Position numbers and translations under genes: made by a program. Positions 22,867 through 29,708 of a DNA stretch of 30,771 nt are shown here, one piece after another (positions within the stretch are counted from its first letter, which is position 1; the number at the start of each line of letters is the position of its first letter). Location of the stretch: NCBI GenBank assembly GCA_041676645.1, contig JBAYRO010000036.1:1-30771 (forward strand). Direction: 5' to 3'. Below the pieces are notes generated by a model. It was given only the letters and a program-made list of their open reading frames with translations. It ran no database searches and was not told the origin of the DNA. Source of the DNA: JAMLIN01 sp041676645 (lineage in GTDB: Bacteria; Pseudomonadota; Gammaproteobacteria; Burkholderiales; Burkholderiaceae_E).

Positions 22867-24752
22867 CGCGAATCCTCGGCCGGCATCAGGCGGTTGCGAA
22901 TGGCGCCGGCGATGCCGGCGGGGAACAGCAGCACGAGCAGCAGGATCACCGCGCCGAGCAGCGCCCGCCAGTACTGGGTCTCGCGGGCCAGCGAGTCCTG
23001 CAGCCAGGTGAAGGCGCCCGCCCCCACGATCGGCCCGGTGACCGCCTGCACGCCGCCCAGCAGCACCATCACGAGCGCATCGACCGACCGGGCGATCGAC
23101 AGGACGTCCGGAGAGATGCTGCCCTTCGAGAAGGCGTACAGGGAGCCGGCCACGCCCCCGGCGGTAGCGGTGATGACGAACACCATCCACTGGACGCGGG
23201 GAACATCGATGCCGATCGCGCTGGCGCGCAGGGGCGAATCGCGACTCGCCCGCATCGCATAGCCGAAGGGCGAATGCAACACCCGGCGCAGCACCCAGAG
23301 CCCGAGCACGGTGATGGCGAGGCTCAGGTAGTAGTAGGCGTTGCCCTCGGAAAGCCAGGGCGCCGGCCAGATCCCGATCAGGCCGTTGGAGCCGCCGGTG
23401 AAGTCCTCCCACTGGAACACGACGGACCACACGATCTGCGCGAAGGCCAGGGTCAGCATCGCGAGGTAGACGCCCGACAGGCGCACCGCGAACCAGCCGA
23501 AGAGCAGGCCGGCGGCCATCGCCACCATCGGCCCGAGGACGAGCGCGAGCTCCATGGGCAGGCCGAAATGGCGCAGCAGCAACCCGGCCCCGTAGGCGCC
23601 CAGTCCGAACCAGGCGGCATGGCCGAAGGAGACCATGCCGCCGGGACCCATCATGAAGTGCAGGCTGGCGGCGAACAGCGCCGCGACGAACATGTCGATC
23701 AGCAGCACCGTCGCATAGGGGAAGCGGTCGCCGGCCAGCGGCAGCGCCACCAGGACGGCGATCACCACGATGCCCAGCACCCGCAGGGAGAAAGGCGCGG
23801 CGCGCAGCGGCGCCTCGGCGGCGGTCGCGTGGCGGCCCGGCTCCAGCGGCTTGCCGAGCAGGCCCCAGGGCCGCCAGATCAGCACCGCCGCCATCACCAG
23901 GAACTCGATCACCAGGGTCAGGCGCGAGAAGGAGAAGTCGATGCCGAACAGGGTGACCTGGCCGAGGCCGATGCAGATCGCCTTGAGCTCGGCGATGAGC
24001 AGGGCGGCGAGGAAGGCGCCGGGAATACTGCCCATGCCGCCCACCACCACGACCACGAAGGCATCGGCGATCGTGAGCAGGTCGAGCTCGAGGTTGGCCG
24101 GCTCCCGCGGCAGCTGCAGCGCGCCGCCCAGGCCGGCCAGCAGGGCGCCGAGCGCGAAGACGCTGGTGAACAGCCACGCCTGGTCGACGCCGAGGGCGCC
24201 GACCATCTCGCGATCCTCGGTGGCCGCCCGCACCAGGGTGCCCCAGCGGGTGCGCGTGAGCAGCAGCCAGAGCAGCAGCAGCACCAGCGGCCCGGCGAGG
24301 ATCAGGAGCAGGTCGTACTGCGGGAACGGCTGGCCGAGGATGCTGACCGAGCCCTCGAGACCGGGCGCCCGGGGGCCGAAGAGATCCTCGGGCCCCCAGA
24401 TGGCGTAGACCGCATCGCGAATCAGCAGCACCAGCGCGAATGTCGCGAGCAGCTGGAATAGCTCGGGCGCGCGGTAGATCCGCCGCAGCAGCAGGATCTC
24501 GACGAGCGCCCCGAACGCGCCCACGGCGAGCGCGGCCAGGACGATCGATACCCAGAAGCCGAACAGGCCGTCGCCGAGCCGCCCGACCAGGGAATACGCG
24601 ATGTAGACGCCCAGCATGTACAGGGAGCCGTGGGCGAAGTTGACGATCCGGCTCACGCCGAAGATCAGCGACAGCCCGGCGGCGATCAGGAACAGGCTGG
24701 AAGCGCCAGCGAGCCCGTTCAGCAGCTGGAGGACGAAGCTCGACGCGCTCAT
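22863..24752 (-). CDS. Fused LivH-LivM ABC transporter permease
   Basis: The 629-residue protein contains both permease subunits in one chain. Residues 1-290 are LivH-like (SLIFGVSRIVNFAHGSLYML near 27-47, the conserved GGMGSIPGAFLAALLIAE, ending VLIWRPWGLLG). Residues of about 320-629 are LivM-like (FMMGPGGMVSFGHAAWFGLGAY, YLAMLTLAFAQIVW, DFTGGSNGL and PFGYAMRASRDSPLRASAIGID). The joining segment (GKPLEPGRHATAAEAPLRAA) is short and polar. Such fusions occur in some HAAT systems, and the frame here is continuous with no sign of error. It supplies the membrane channel for LivK-delivered substrate. No strong ribosome-binding site precedes ATG at 24752. Confidence 0.93.
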   Translation of the reverse strand: MSASSFVLQLLNGLAGASSLFLIAAGLSLIFGVSRIVNFAHGSLYMLGVYIAYSLVGRLGDGLFGFWVSIVLAALAVGAFGALVEILLLRRIYRAPELFQLLATFALVLLIRDAVYAIWGPEDLFGPRAPGLEGSVSILGQPFPQYDLLLILAGPLVLLLLWLLLTRTRWGTLVRAATEDREMVGALGVDQAWLFTSVFALGALLAGLGGALQLPREPANLELDLLTIADAFVVVVVGGMGSIPGAFLAALLIAELKAICIGLGQVTLFGIDFSFSRLTLVIEFLVMAAVLIWRPWGLLGKPLEPGRHATAAEAPLRAAPFSLRVLGIVVIAVLVALPLAGDRFPYATVLLIDMFVAALFAASLHFMMGPGGMVSFGHAAWFGLGAYGAGLLLRHFGLPMELALVLGPMVAMAAGLLFGWFAVRLSGVYLAMLTLAFAQIVWSVVFQWEDFTGGSNGLIGIWPAPWLSEGNAYYYLSLAITVLGLWVLRRVLHSPFGYAMRASRDSPLRASAIGIDVPRVQWMVFVITATAGGVAGSLYAFSKGSISPDVLSIARSVDALVMVLLGGVQAVTGPIVGAGAFTWLQDSLARETQYWRALLGAVILLLVLLFPAGIAGAIRNRLMPAEDSR

Positions 24753-24774
24753 CGGGAGGTGGACGTTACCGGAA

Positions 24775-24834
24775 CACGGGCCGGCACACGGCGCGCGACA
24801 CGGCGCGGATCACGGCGCGCGGCACGGCCCGCCG
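24775..24834. repeat. 12-bp degenerate tandem repeat, five units, between livK and livHM
   Basis: CACGG begins a unit at 24775, 24787, 24799, 24811 and 24823, exactly 12 bases apart; the units are variants of CACGGCGCGCGN. The array fills most of the 117-base gap between livK and the permease gene. It carries no reading frame of its own that I would call a gene. Confidence 0.85.
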
Positions 24835-24845
24835 GCCGAGGCCCG

Positions 24846-24867
24846 CCCGGCGGCGGGCGCCGCCGGG
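24846..24867 (-). promoter_or_regulatory. Stable hairpin just after livK
   Basis: A perfect 9-bp all-GC stem (CCCGGCGGC at 24846-24854, GCCGCCGGG at 24859-24867, 4-nt loop) lies two bases past the livK stop. No T-tract follows, so it is more likely an RNA-stabilising or processing hairpin, as found after genes for periplasmic binding proteins, than a full terminator. Confidence 0.6.
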
Positions 24868-24869
24868 AA

Positions 24870-26102
24870 TCAGCGCTCGGGGCCACGCAACCGGGCGACC
24901 ACCTCGTCGGGCGGCTGGGCATCGGCGCCGTCGACGTAGCGATAGTCACGCATCACGCCCCGGCCATCGCGCTTGGTGGTGCGTCCCACGAAGGCGCCCA
25001 GGGTCGACTGGTGGTCGATCTCCCGGAACATCGCCGGCCCGAAGGGCGTGCTGAACTCGAGCCCGCGGAAAGCGGTGATCAGCTTCTCGGTATCGGCTGA
25101 GCCGGCCCGGCGCAGGCCGGCGGCGATCGCGTAGATCAGGGCATAGCCGACCACCGAGCCGAGGCGCGGATAGTCGTCGTACTTGCGCCGGTAGGCGATG
25201 AAGAAGCTGGCGTGCTCAGGGGTGTCGATGCCGTACCAGGGATAGCCGGTGACCAGCCAGCCCTCGGGGGTTTCCTCGCCGAGGGTATCGAGGTATTCCG
25301 GCTCGCCGGTCAGCAGGCTGACCACCTCGCGGTCCTTGAACAGGCCACGCGTGTTGCCTTCGCGCACGAACTTCGCCAGGTCGACCGAGAACAGCACGTT
25401 GAAGATCGCGTCGGGCCGGGCGTCGGCGAGCGCCTGCACCACCGAGCCGGCATCGACCTTGCCCAGCGGCGGCGCCTGCTCGGCGACGAACTCGACGTCG
25501 GGCACCTGCTCGCGCAGCAGCGTCTTGAAGGTTTCGGCGGCCGACTGGCCGTACTCGTAGTTGGGATAGACCAGCGCCCAGCGCTTGCGCCCGGAGGCGA
25601 CCGCGCCCGGGATCAGCATGGCGACCTGCATCCAGGTCGATGCCCGCAGCCGGAAGGTGTAGCGATTGCCGTCCTCCCAGACCAGCTTGTCGGTGAGGGG
25701 TTCGCCGGCGATGTAGACGCGGCGGCGCTGGCGGGCGAAATCGGCCAGCGCGAGCCCGACGTGGGACAGGAAGCCGCCGGCAAGGATGTCGACCCGTTCG
25801 CGCGCCAGCAGCTCGCTGGCGACGCGCACCGCATCCCCGGGCGAGCCGTTGTCGTCGCGGATGATGATCTCGAGGGGCCGCCCGCCGATGCCGCCGGCCT
25901 CGTTGACCTCCTCGATGGCCAGCTCCATCGCCTTGCGATAGGGTTCGAGGAAGGCCGGCATGCGGTTGTAGCTGTTGATCTCGCCGATCCGGTAGGGCTT
26001 GTCGGCCGCGCCAGCCAGGCGAGGTCCGAGCCCGGCGGCGACGGCCGCCGCCAGCGGAATGCGGGCAAGCGCGCGGCGCGCGGGGCGGATGGGCTGCTCC
26101 AA
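24870..26102 (-). CDS. livK: ABC transporter substrate-binding protein (LivK-like)
   Basis: The 410-residue protein begins with a basic and then hydrophobic signal sequence (RRALARIPLAAAVAAGL), probably cleaved after AGA near residue 32, so it is periplasmic. The mature part is a two-lobed type I binding protein: YRIGEINSYNRMPAFLEPYRKAMELAIEEVN, GGIGGRPLEIIIRDDNGSPGDAV, ERVDILAGGFLSHVGLALADF, ALVYPNYEYGQSAAETFK and SVVGYALIYAIAAGLRRAG. It would deliver substrate to LivHM-LivG-LivF. Substrate identity cannot be read here; branched-chain amino acids are only the family default. The start is TTG at 26102 with GGGGAG seven to eight bases upstream; there is no suitable ATG. It is divergent from fdxA. 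Confidence 0.93.
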   Translation of the reverse strand: MEQPIRPARRALARIPLAAAVAAGLGPRLAGAADKPYRIGEINSYNRMPAFLEPYRKAMELAIEEVNEAGGIGGRPLEIIIRDDNGSPGDAVRVASELLARERVDILAGGFLSHVGLALADFARQRRRVYIAGEPLTDKLVWEDGNRYTFRLRASTWMQVAMLIPGAVASGRKRWALVYPNYEYGQSAAETFKTLLREQVPDVEFVAEQAPPLGKVDAGSVVQALADARPDAIFNVLFSVDLAKFVREGNTRGLFKDREVVSLLTGEPEYLDTLGEETPEGWLVTGYPWYGIDTPEHASFFIAYRRKYDDYPRLGSVVGYALIYAIAAGLRRAGSADTEKLITAFRGLEFSTPFGPAMFREIDHQSTLGAFVGRTTKRDGRGVMRDYRYVDGADAQPPDEVVARLRGPER

Positions 26103-26142
26103 GATGGTTCTCCCCGTAAACGAACTGAACCCCTAGTAATGA

Positions 26143-26179
26143 ATCATAAGACCCAATGAAGCAAGCGCTTCATTGGGTC
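26143..26179 (-). promoter_or_regulatory. Palindromic operator beside the livK promoter
   Basis: A perfect inverted repeat with 13-base arms (GACCCAATGAAGC at 26150-26162, GCTTCATTGGGTC at 26167-26179, spacer AAGC) lies between the divergent livK and fdxA genes. On the minus strand TATGAT (26148-26143) is a likely -10 box for livK, so the palindrome covers the -35 region. Size and symmetry suit a TetR dimer site, and the operon encodes a TetR regulator. A TAGAAT at 26188-26193 may be a -10 box for fdxA. A role as an RNA hairpin is less likely because the site is outside both genes. Confidence 0.65.
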
Positions 26180-26229
26180 GGCCGAGCTAGAATAGCGGGC
26201 TCGAAATCCTCCCGAATCGCCAGCCCATC

Positions 26230-26553
26230 ATGACCCACGTCGTCGTCGAAGCCTGCATTCGCTGCAAGTACACCGACTGCGTCGACGTCTGCCCCGTCGA
26301 CTGTTTTCGCGAAGGGCCGAACATGCTCGTGATCGATCCGGACGAGTGCATCGACTGCGCCGTGTGCATCCCGGAATGCCCGGTCGAGGCGATCTTCGCC
26401 GAGGAGGATGTGCCGGCGGGCCAGGAATCCTGGATCGCGCTCAATGCCGAGCTCGCCACCGGCTGGCCCAGCATTACCCGCACCAAGGATCCCCTGCCCG
26501 ATGCCGACGAGTGGCAGGACGTCGTCCACAAGGCCGAGCACCTGGAACGCTGA
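26230..26553 (+). CDS. fdxA: Ferredoxin FdxA, 7Fe-type
   Basis: The 107-residue protein starts MTHVVVEACIRCKYTDCVDVC. Cysteines 9, 12, 17, 21 and 25 and then 40, 43, 46 and 50 (CIDCAVCIPECP) match 7Fe ferredoxins with one [3Fe-4S] and one [4Fe-4S] cluster. The long C-terminal part (ESWIALNAELATGWPSITRTKDPLPDADEW) is characteristic of the FdxA family of proteobacteria. It is a cytosolic electron carrier; its partner is unknown. It is transcribed alone, divergently from livK. Confidence 0.96.
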   Translation: MTHVVVEACIRCKYTDCVDVCPVDCFREGPNMLVIDPDECIDCAVCIPECPVEAIFAEEDVPAGQESWIALNAELATGWPSITRTKDPLPDADEWQDVVHKAEHLER

Positions 26554-26576
26554 GCGCCCCAAAACGCCCGGTCGAC

Positions 26577-26594
26577 GCCTGACGTTCGTCAGGC
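26577..26594 (+). terminator. Hairpin after fdxA, possible terminator
   Basis: GCCTGAC GTTC GTCAGGC forms a 7-bp stem 24 bases past the fdxA stop. The following bases are CCTTCCCC rather than a T-run, so intrinsic termination is uncertain. Confidence 0.45.
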
Positions 26595-26642
26595 CCTTCC
26601 CCTGCCGACCGTCGGAAAATTCCGGCAAATCAACCAGATATT

Positions 26643-26720
26643 CGATAGATCATCGATATCTATCGGATAACTCGTAGTTCACCGACCGTTTTCAGGCGTT
26701 TTCATGCCTATCGTGTCGGT
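26643..26720 (+). promoter_or_regulatory. AT-rich upstream region with dyad and helical-phase repeats
   Basis: This part of the 345-base gene-free stretch (26554-26898) is clearly more AT-rich than its surroundings. It holds an inverted repeat CGATAGAT (26643-26650) / ATCTATCG (26658-26665), centred about 110 bases before the expected sigma-54 start site. It also has two copies of CGTTTTCA at 26687-26694 and 26697-26704, ten bases (one helical turn) apart, and ACCGAC (26681-26686) facing GTCGGT (26715-26720). The distances suit binding sites for an enhancer-binding activator and a DNA-bending protein; no specific activator is identified. Confidence 0.5.
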
Positions 26721-26736
26721 CACATGACGAAAACAC

Positions 26737-26752
26737 TTGGCACGTTCCTTGC
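26737..26752 (+). promoter_or_regulatory. Sigma-54 (RpoN)-type promoter upstream of phaZ
   Basis: TTGGCACGTTCCTTGC agrees with the -24/-12 consensus (TGGCACG, four bases, TTGC). The invariant GG (26739-26740) and GC (26751-26752) are exactly ten bases apart. Transcription should begin near 26763-26764, about 135 bases before phaZ. The match is nearly perfect, and the surrounding sequence is gene-free and AT-rich, as expected for an activator-dependent promoter. Confidence 0.75.
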
Positions 26753-26808
26753 CGCCTTGGTGGTAGGATTTTCCTCACGGTAGATTTGCTGAACAGGAAA
26801 ACAAGAGG

Positions 26809-26898
26809 ATGCAGGATGTACGTGCGGTATTCGACACGCCAAACGAGACACCTGCTTCGATAATTGCCGAACGACTTACGTCGCAGGGAGTAGCCTAG
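26809..26898 (+). CDS. Short leader ORF in frame with and abutting phaZ
   Basis: ATG at 26809 opens 29 codons (MQDVRAVFDTPNETPAS...) ending in TAG at 26896-26898; the phaZ ATG follows directly (TAGATG) in the same frame. AGGA lies ten bases before the start. The product resembles nothing I recognise. It could be a translated leader that couples ribosomes to phaZ, or an unexpressed frame: its length alone is not significant. A hairpin (TTTTCCT 26769-26775 / AGGAAAA 26795-26801) precedes it. Confidence 0.35.
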   Translation: MQDVRAVFDTPNETPASIIAERLTSQGVA

Positions 26899-28206
26899 AT
26901 GCTCTACCACATGCACGAAGCAAGCAGAGCGGTCCTGAATCCAGTGTCGAGCTGGGCCGATTCAATGAGCCAGCTGTACTCCAATCCCTACAGTCCGCTG
27001 GCCTACATTCCCTTTGCCAAACGGATGTCGGCCGGATTCGAGCTGGTGCACCGGCTCGGCAAGGACTACGAGAAACCCGCCTTCGGGCTGGCCAGCACCC
27101 GGATCGACGGCATCGAGGTTCCGGTCAGCGAGCGGGTCGTCGTCGACAATCCCTTCTGCAAGCTGCTGCGCTTCGAGCGCGAGCTTCCCGAAGCGCTTGC
27201 CGGACATGCGGACGACCCGGTGATGCTGGTCTTCGCTCCGCTCTCGGGACACCATTCCACCCTGCTGCGCGACACCGTGCGCGCCCTGCTGCCCGACCAC
27301 GACGTCTACATCACCGACTGGATCGATGCCCGGATGGTGCCGCTGAGCGCCGGCAAGTTCGGGCTGGACGACTACGTCGCCTACGCGATCGAGTTCATCC
27401 GGCACCTGGGCCCGAATGTCCATCTCATGTCGGTCTGCCAGCCCACCGTGCCGGTGCTGGCCGCCGTCTCGATCATGTCGACGCTCGACGACGAGCGCCT
27501 GCCGCTCACCATGACCATGATGGGCGGGCCGATCGACACCCGGCTGAGCCCCACGCAGGTCAACAATCTCGCGATCCAGCGACCCTACGAATGGTTCGAG
27601 AGCAACCTGATCTACATCGTGCCGGGCAACTACCCCGGGGTGGGTCGCCGCGTCTACCCGGGCTTCCTGCAGCATGCGGGCTTCGTGTCGATGAATCCCG
27701 ACCGGCACGTCAGTTCGCACTGGGACTTCTACAAGCATCTCGTGCAGGGCGACCTGAACGACGCCGAGTCGCATCGTCGCTTCTACGATGAGTACAACGC
27801 CGTGCTCGACATGCCGGCGCGGTACTACCTCGACACGATCCGCACCGTCTTCCAGGAGCACCTGCTGCCCCGCGGCGCCTGGGATGTGCACTTCGAGGGC
27901 CAGACGATCCGGGTCGATCCCGCCGACATCTCCCGCGTGGCGCTGCTCACCGTCGAGGGCGAACTCGACGACATCTCGGGCAGCGGCCAGACGCAGGCGG
28001 CCCACGATCTCTGCGCAAGCCTCCCCAAGGCGCACAAGAAGCACATGACGGTGCCCGGGGCCGGCCACTACGGCATCTTCAGCGGCCGGCGCTGGCGCGA
28101 ACGGATCTATCCGCGCATCCGCGATTTCGTCGCCGCCCATCCGCGCCGCATCGGCGCCGATTCGAAGCGCAACGGCCAGGCGCAGGTGACCGCCAAGGCC
28201 GCCTGA
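26899..28206 (+). CDS. phaZ: Intracellular polyhydroxyalkanoate (PHB) depolymerase
   Basis: The 435-residue protein hydrolyses stored polyhydroxybutyrate in native granules. The N-terminus MLYHMHEASRAVLNPVSSW is that of PhaZ of betaproteobacteria. The nucleophile is cysteine, Cys180 in HLMSVCQPTVP, as in the Cupriavidus PhaZa1 type, with the expected acid in VEGELDDISG (Asp357 or Asp358) and His390 in GAGHYGIFSGRRWR. VYITDWIDARMVPLS and YNAVLDMPARYYLDTI are family-specific. ATG at 26899 has GGGAG eight bases upstream. A sigma-54-type promoter and a short leader ORF precede it, so control by nitrogen or carbon status is likely. A GC hairpin follows. Confidence 0.96.
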   Translation: MLYHMHEASRAVLNPVSSWADSMSQLYSNPYSPLAYIPFAKRMSAGFELVHRLGKDYEKPAFGLASTRIDGIEVPVSERVVVDNPFCKLLRFERELPEALAGHADDPVMLVFAPLSGHHSTLLRDTVRALLPDHDVYITDWIDARMVPLSAGKFGLDDYVAYAIEFIRHLGPNVHLMSVCQPTVPVLAAVSIMSTLDDERLPLTMTMMGGPIDTRLSPTQVNNLAIQRPYEWFESNLIYIVPGNYPGVGRRVYPGFLQHAGFVSMNPDRHVSSHWDFYKHLVQGDLNDAESHRRFYDEYNAVLDMPARYYLDTIRTVFQEHLLPRGAWDVHFEGQTIRVDPADISRVALLTVEGELDDISGSGQTQAAHDLCASLPKAHKKHMTVPGAGHYGIFSGRRWRERIYPRIRDFVAAHPRRIGADSKRNGQAQVTAKAA

Positions 28207-28219
28207 AGCGAAACGGCCC

Positions 28220-28243
28220 GGCCCGGCGCAGCCGCGCCGGGCC
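28220..28243 (+). terminator. GC-rich hairpin after phaZ
   Basis: GGCCCGGCGC / GCGCCGGGCC is a perfect 10-bp stem with a 4-nt loop (AGCC), 14 bases past the phaZ stop. No T-run follows, so it may end transcription inefficiently or protect the 3' end. Confidence 0.5.
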
Positions 28244-28265
28244 CGCCGCCCGCACCCGGCGCGCC

Positions 28266-28271
28266 TACAAT
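28266..28271 (+). promoter_or_regulatory. -10 box 5 nt upstream of rsxB
   Basis: TACAAT is followed by AGGGC and the GTG start of rsxB, so the predicted start of transcription falls on the first codon. No separate ribosome-binding site or clear -35 box is present. Confidence 0.45.
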
Positions 28272-28276
28272 AGGGC

Positions 28277-28999
28277 GTGACCGCAAGCATCGATAGCGAA
28301 ATCGAGCGGATCGATTCGCTCCTGCCCCAGACCCAGTGCACCAAGTGCGGCCATGCTGGCTGCCGGCCCTATGCCGAGGCAATCGTCCGGGACGCCGCTC
28401 CGATCAACCGCTGCCCACCGGGCGGCGCGCAGGGCATCGCCCGGCTGGCCGCGGCGCTCGGGCGCGAACCCCTCGCGCTCGACCCGGAATGCGGCAGCGA
28501 GGGGCCGCGCATGCTGGCGCGCATCGTGGCGGCCGACTGCATCGGATGCACCAAGTGCATCCAGGCCTGTCCGGTGGACGCGATCATCGGCCTGGGCAAG
28601 CGGATGCATACGGTGCTGCCGGAACTTTGCACCGGCTGCGAGCTCTGTGTGCCACCCTGCCCCACCGACTGCATCGTGATGGAACCGGCCCCGATGCTGC
28701 CGGCCTGGTCGGATGCCGATGCCGATGCGGCGCGCGGGCGCTTCGAGGCGCGCCGCGCCCGCCTTGCCCGGGAACGCGAGGACAACGATCGCCGCCTGGC
28801 CGACAGGGCCGCCGGGAAACCCGGGCAGGCGCGCGAGCCGACCGGCAACGATGCCGATGCGCATGCCCAGGCCGATGCCCGCGCCAATGCCGATGCCCGC
28901 GCCACCGAGCGCCGCCATGCGGCGATCGAGGCGGCGATGCAGCGGGCGCGCGAACGCCTGGCGGCACGCGCCCGCGGACCGGCCGAAAAGAACCCGTGA
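28277..28999 (+). CDS. rsxB: Electron transport complex subunit RsxB (soluble RnfB homologue)
   Basis: The 240-residue protein carries an N-terminal 4Fe-4S domain (Cys21, 24, 29 and 46; QCTKCGHAGCRPYAEAI ... NRCPPGG) and then two ferredoxin-type clusters (CIGCTKCIQACPVDAI, Cys88-98; CTGCELCVPPCPTDCI, Cys118-128). The hydrophobic N-terminal anchor of E. coli RnfB is absent, as usual in betaproteobacteria with an orphan rsxB. The C-terminal 90 residues are charged and Ala/Asp-rich, with an 18-bp repeat at 28871-28903. RnfB-type proteins pass electrons between Fe-S partners. The start is GTG at 28277. nth follows 61 bases later, which suggests a functional link through the Nth iron-sulphur cluster or redox repair. 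Confidence 0.93.
   Translation: MTASIDSEIERIDSLLPQTQCTKCGHAGCRPYAEAIVRDAAPINRCPPGGAQGIARLAAALGREPLALDPECGSEGPRMLARIVAADCIGCTKCIQACPVDAIIGLGKRMHTVLPELCTGCELCVPPCPTDCIVMEPAPMLPAWSDADADAARGRFEARRARLAREREDNDRRLADRAAGKPGQAREPTGNDADAHAQADARANADARATERRHAAIEAAMQRARERLAARARGPAEKNP
28871..28903. repeat. 18-bp repeat in the rsxB C-terminal region
   Basis: GCCGATGCCCGCGCC occurs at 28871-28885 and 28889-28903, 18 bases apart, preceded by related GATGC units from about 28850. It encodes an Ala/Asp/Arg-rich tail (ADARANADARA) and keeps frame. Confidence 0.82.
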
Positions 29000-29060
29000 C
29001 GCAGAACCCCGTGACGCGGCCTTCGCGCCCGAGCGCTGCGACTCCCCCGCGGCCCACGAC

Positions 29061-29708
29061 ATGAATCCCCGCACCCGCCGCGAGTTCTTCGCTCGCCTCG
29101 CCGAACTCGATCCCGAGCCGAGGACCGAGCTCGTCTACCGATCGCCGTTCGAGCTGCTGGTGGCCGTCCTGCTTTCGGCGCAGGCCACCGATCGCAGCGT
29201 CAACGAGGCGACCCCGGCCCTGTTCGCCGCCGGGCCGACACCGGCGGCGATGCTCGCGCTCGGCGAGGAAGGCATCGCCCGGCACATCCGGCGCATCGGC
29301 CTGTACCGCAGCAAGGCGAGGCATCTCGCGCGGACCTGCGCGATCCTGGTCGAGCGCCATGGCGGCGAAGTCCCCCGGGAGCGCGAGGCGCTCGAGGCCC
29401 TGCCCGGCGTGGGCCGCAAGACCGCCAACGTGATCCTCAACGTGGCCTTCGGGGAGCCGACGATCGCGGTCGACACCCATATCTTCAGGGTCTCGAATCG
29501 CACCGGCATGGCCCCCGGCGGGACGCCCCTCGCGGTGGAGCGCAATCTGCTGGCCAAGGTGCCGCGGGAATACCTGCGCAATGCCCACCACTGGCTGATC
29601 CTGCTCGGGCGCTACATCTGCAAGGCGCGCAAGCCCGAGTGCTGGCGCTGCCCGGTCGCCACGGTATGCGACTATCGCCCCAAGACACCCGATCCGCAGG
29701 CACGCTGA
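29061..29708 (+). CDS. nth: Endonuclease III (DNA glycosylase/AP lyase)
   Basis: The 215-residue enzyme removes oxidised pyrimidines and nicks abasic sites. The helix-hairpin-helix is LPGVGRKTANVIL (114-126) with catalytic Lys120, and Asp138 in AVDTHIFRV; both have E. coli numbering. The [4Fe-4S] ligands are Cys187, Cys194, Cys197 and Cys203 in the C-x6-C-x2-C-x5-C pattern (CKARKPECWRCPVATVC). ATG at 29061 gives a standard N-terminus and normal length. It lies in an rsxB-nth-DUF1841 cluster; the stop overlaps the next start (TGATG). Confidence 0.98.
   Translation: MNPRTRREFFARLAELDPEPRTELVYRSPFELLVAVLLSAQATDRSVNEATPALFAAGPTPAAMLALGEEGIARHIRRIGLYRSKARHLARTCAILVERHGGEVPREREALEALPGVGRKTANVILNVAFGEPTIAVDTHIFRVSNRTGMAPGGTPLAVERNLLAKVPREYLRNAHHWLILLGRYICKARKPECWRCPVATVCDYRPKTPDPQAR

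Noticed and set aside
26692..26916. 74-codon minus-strand frame upstream of phaZ
   Set aside because: It covers the sigma-54 promoter and leader, has no ribosome-binding site and no recognisable domain.
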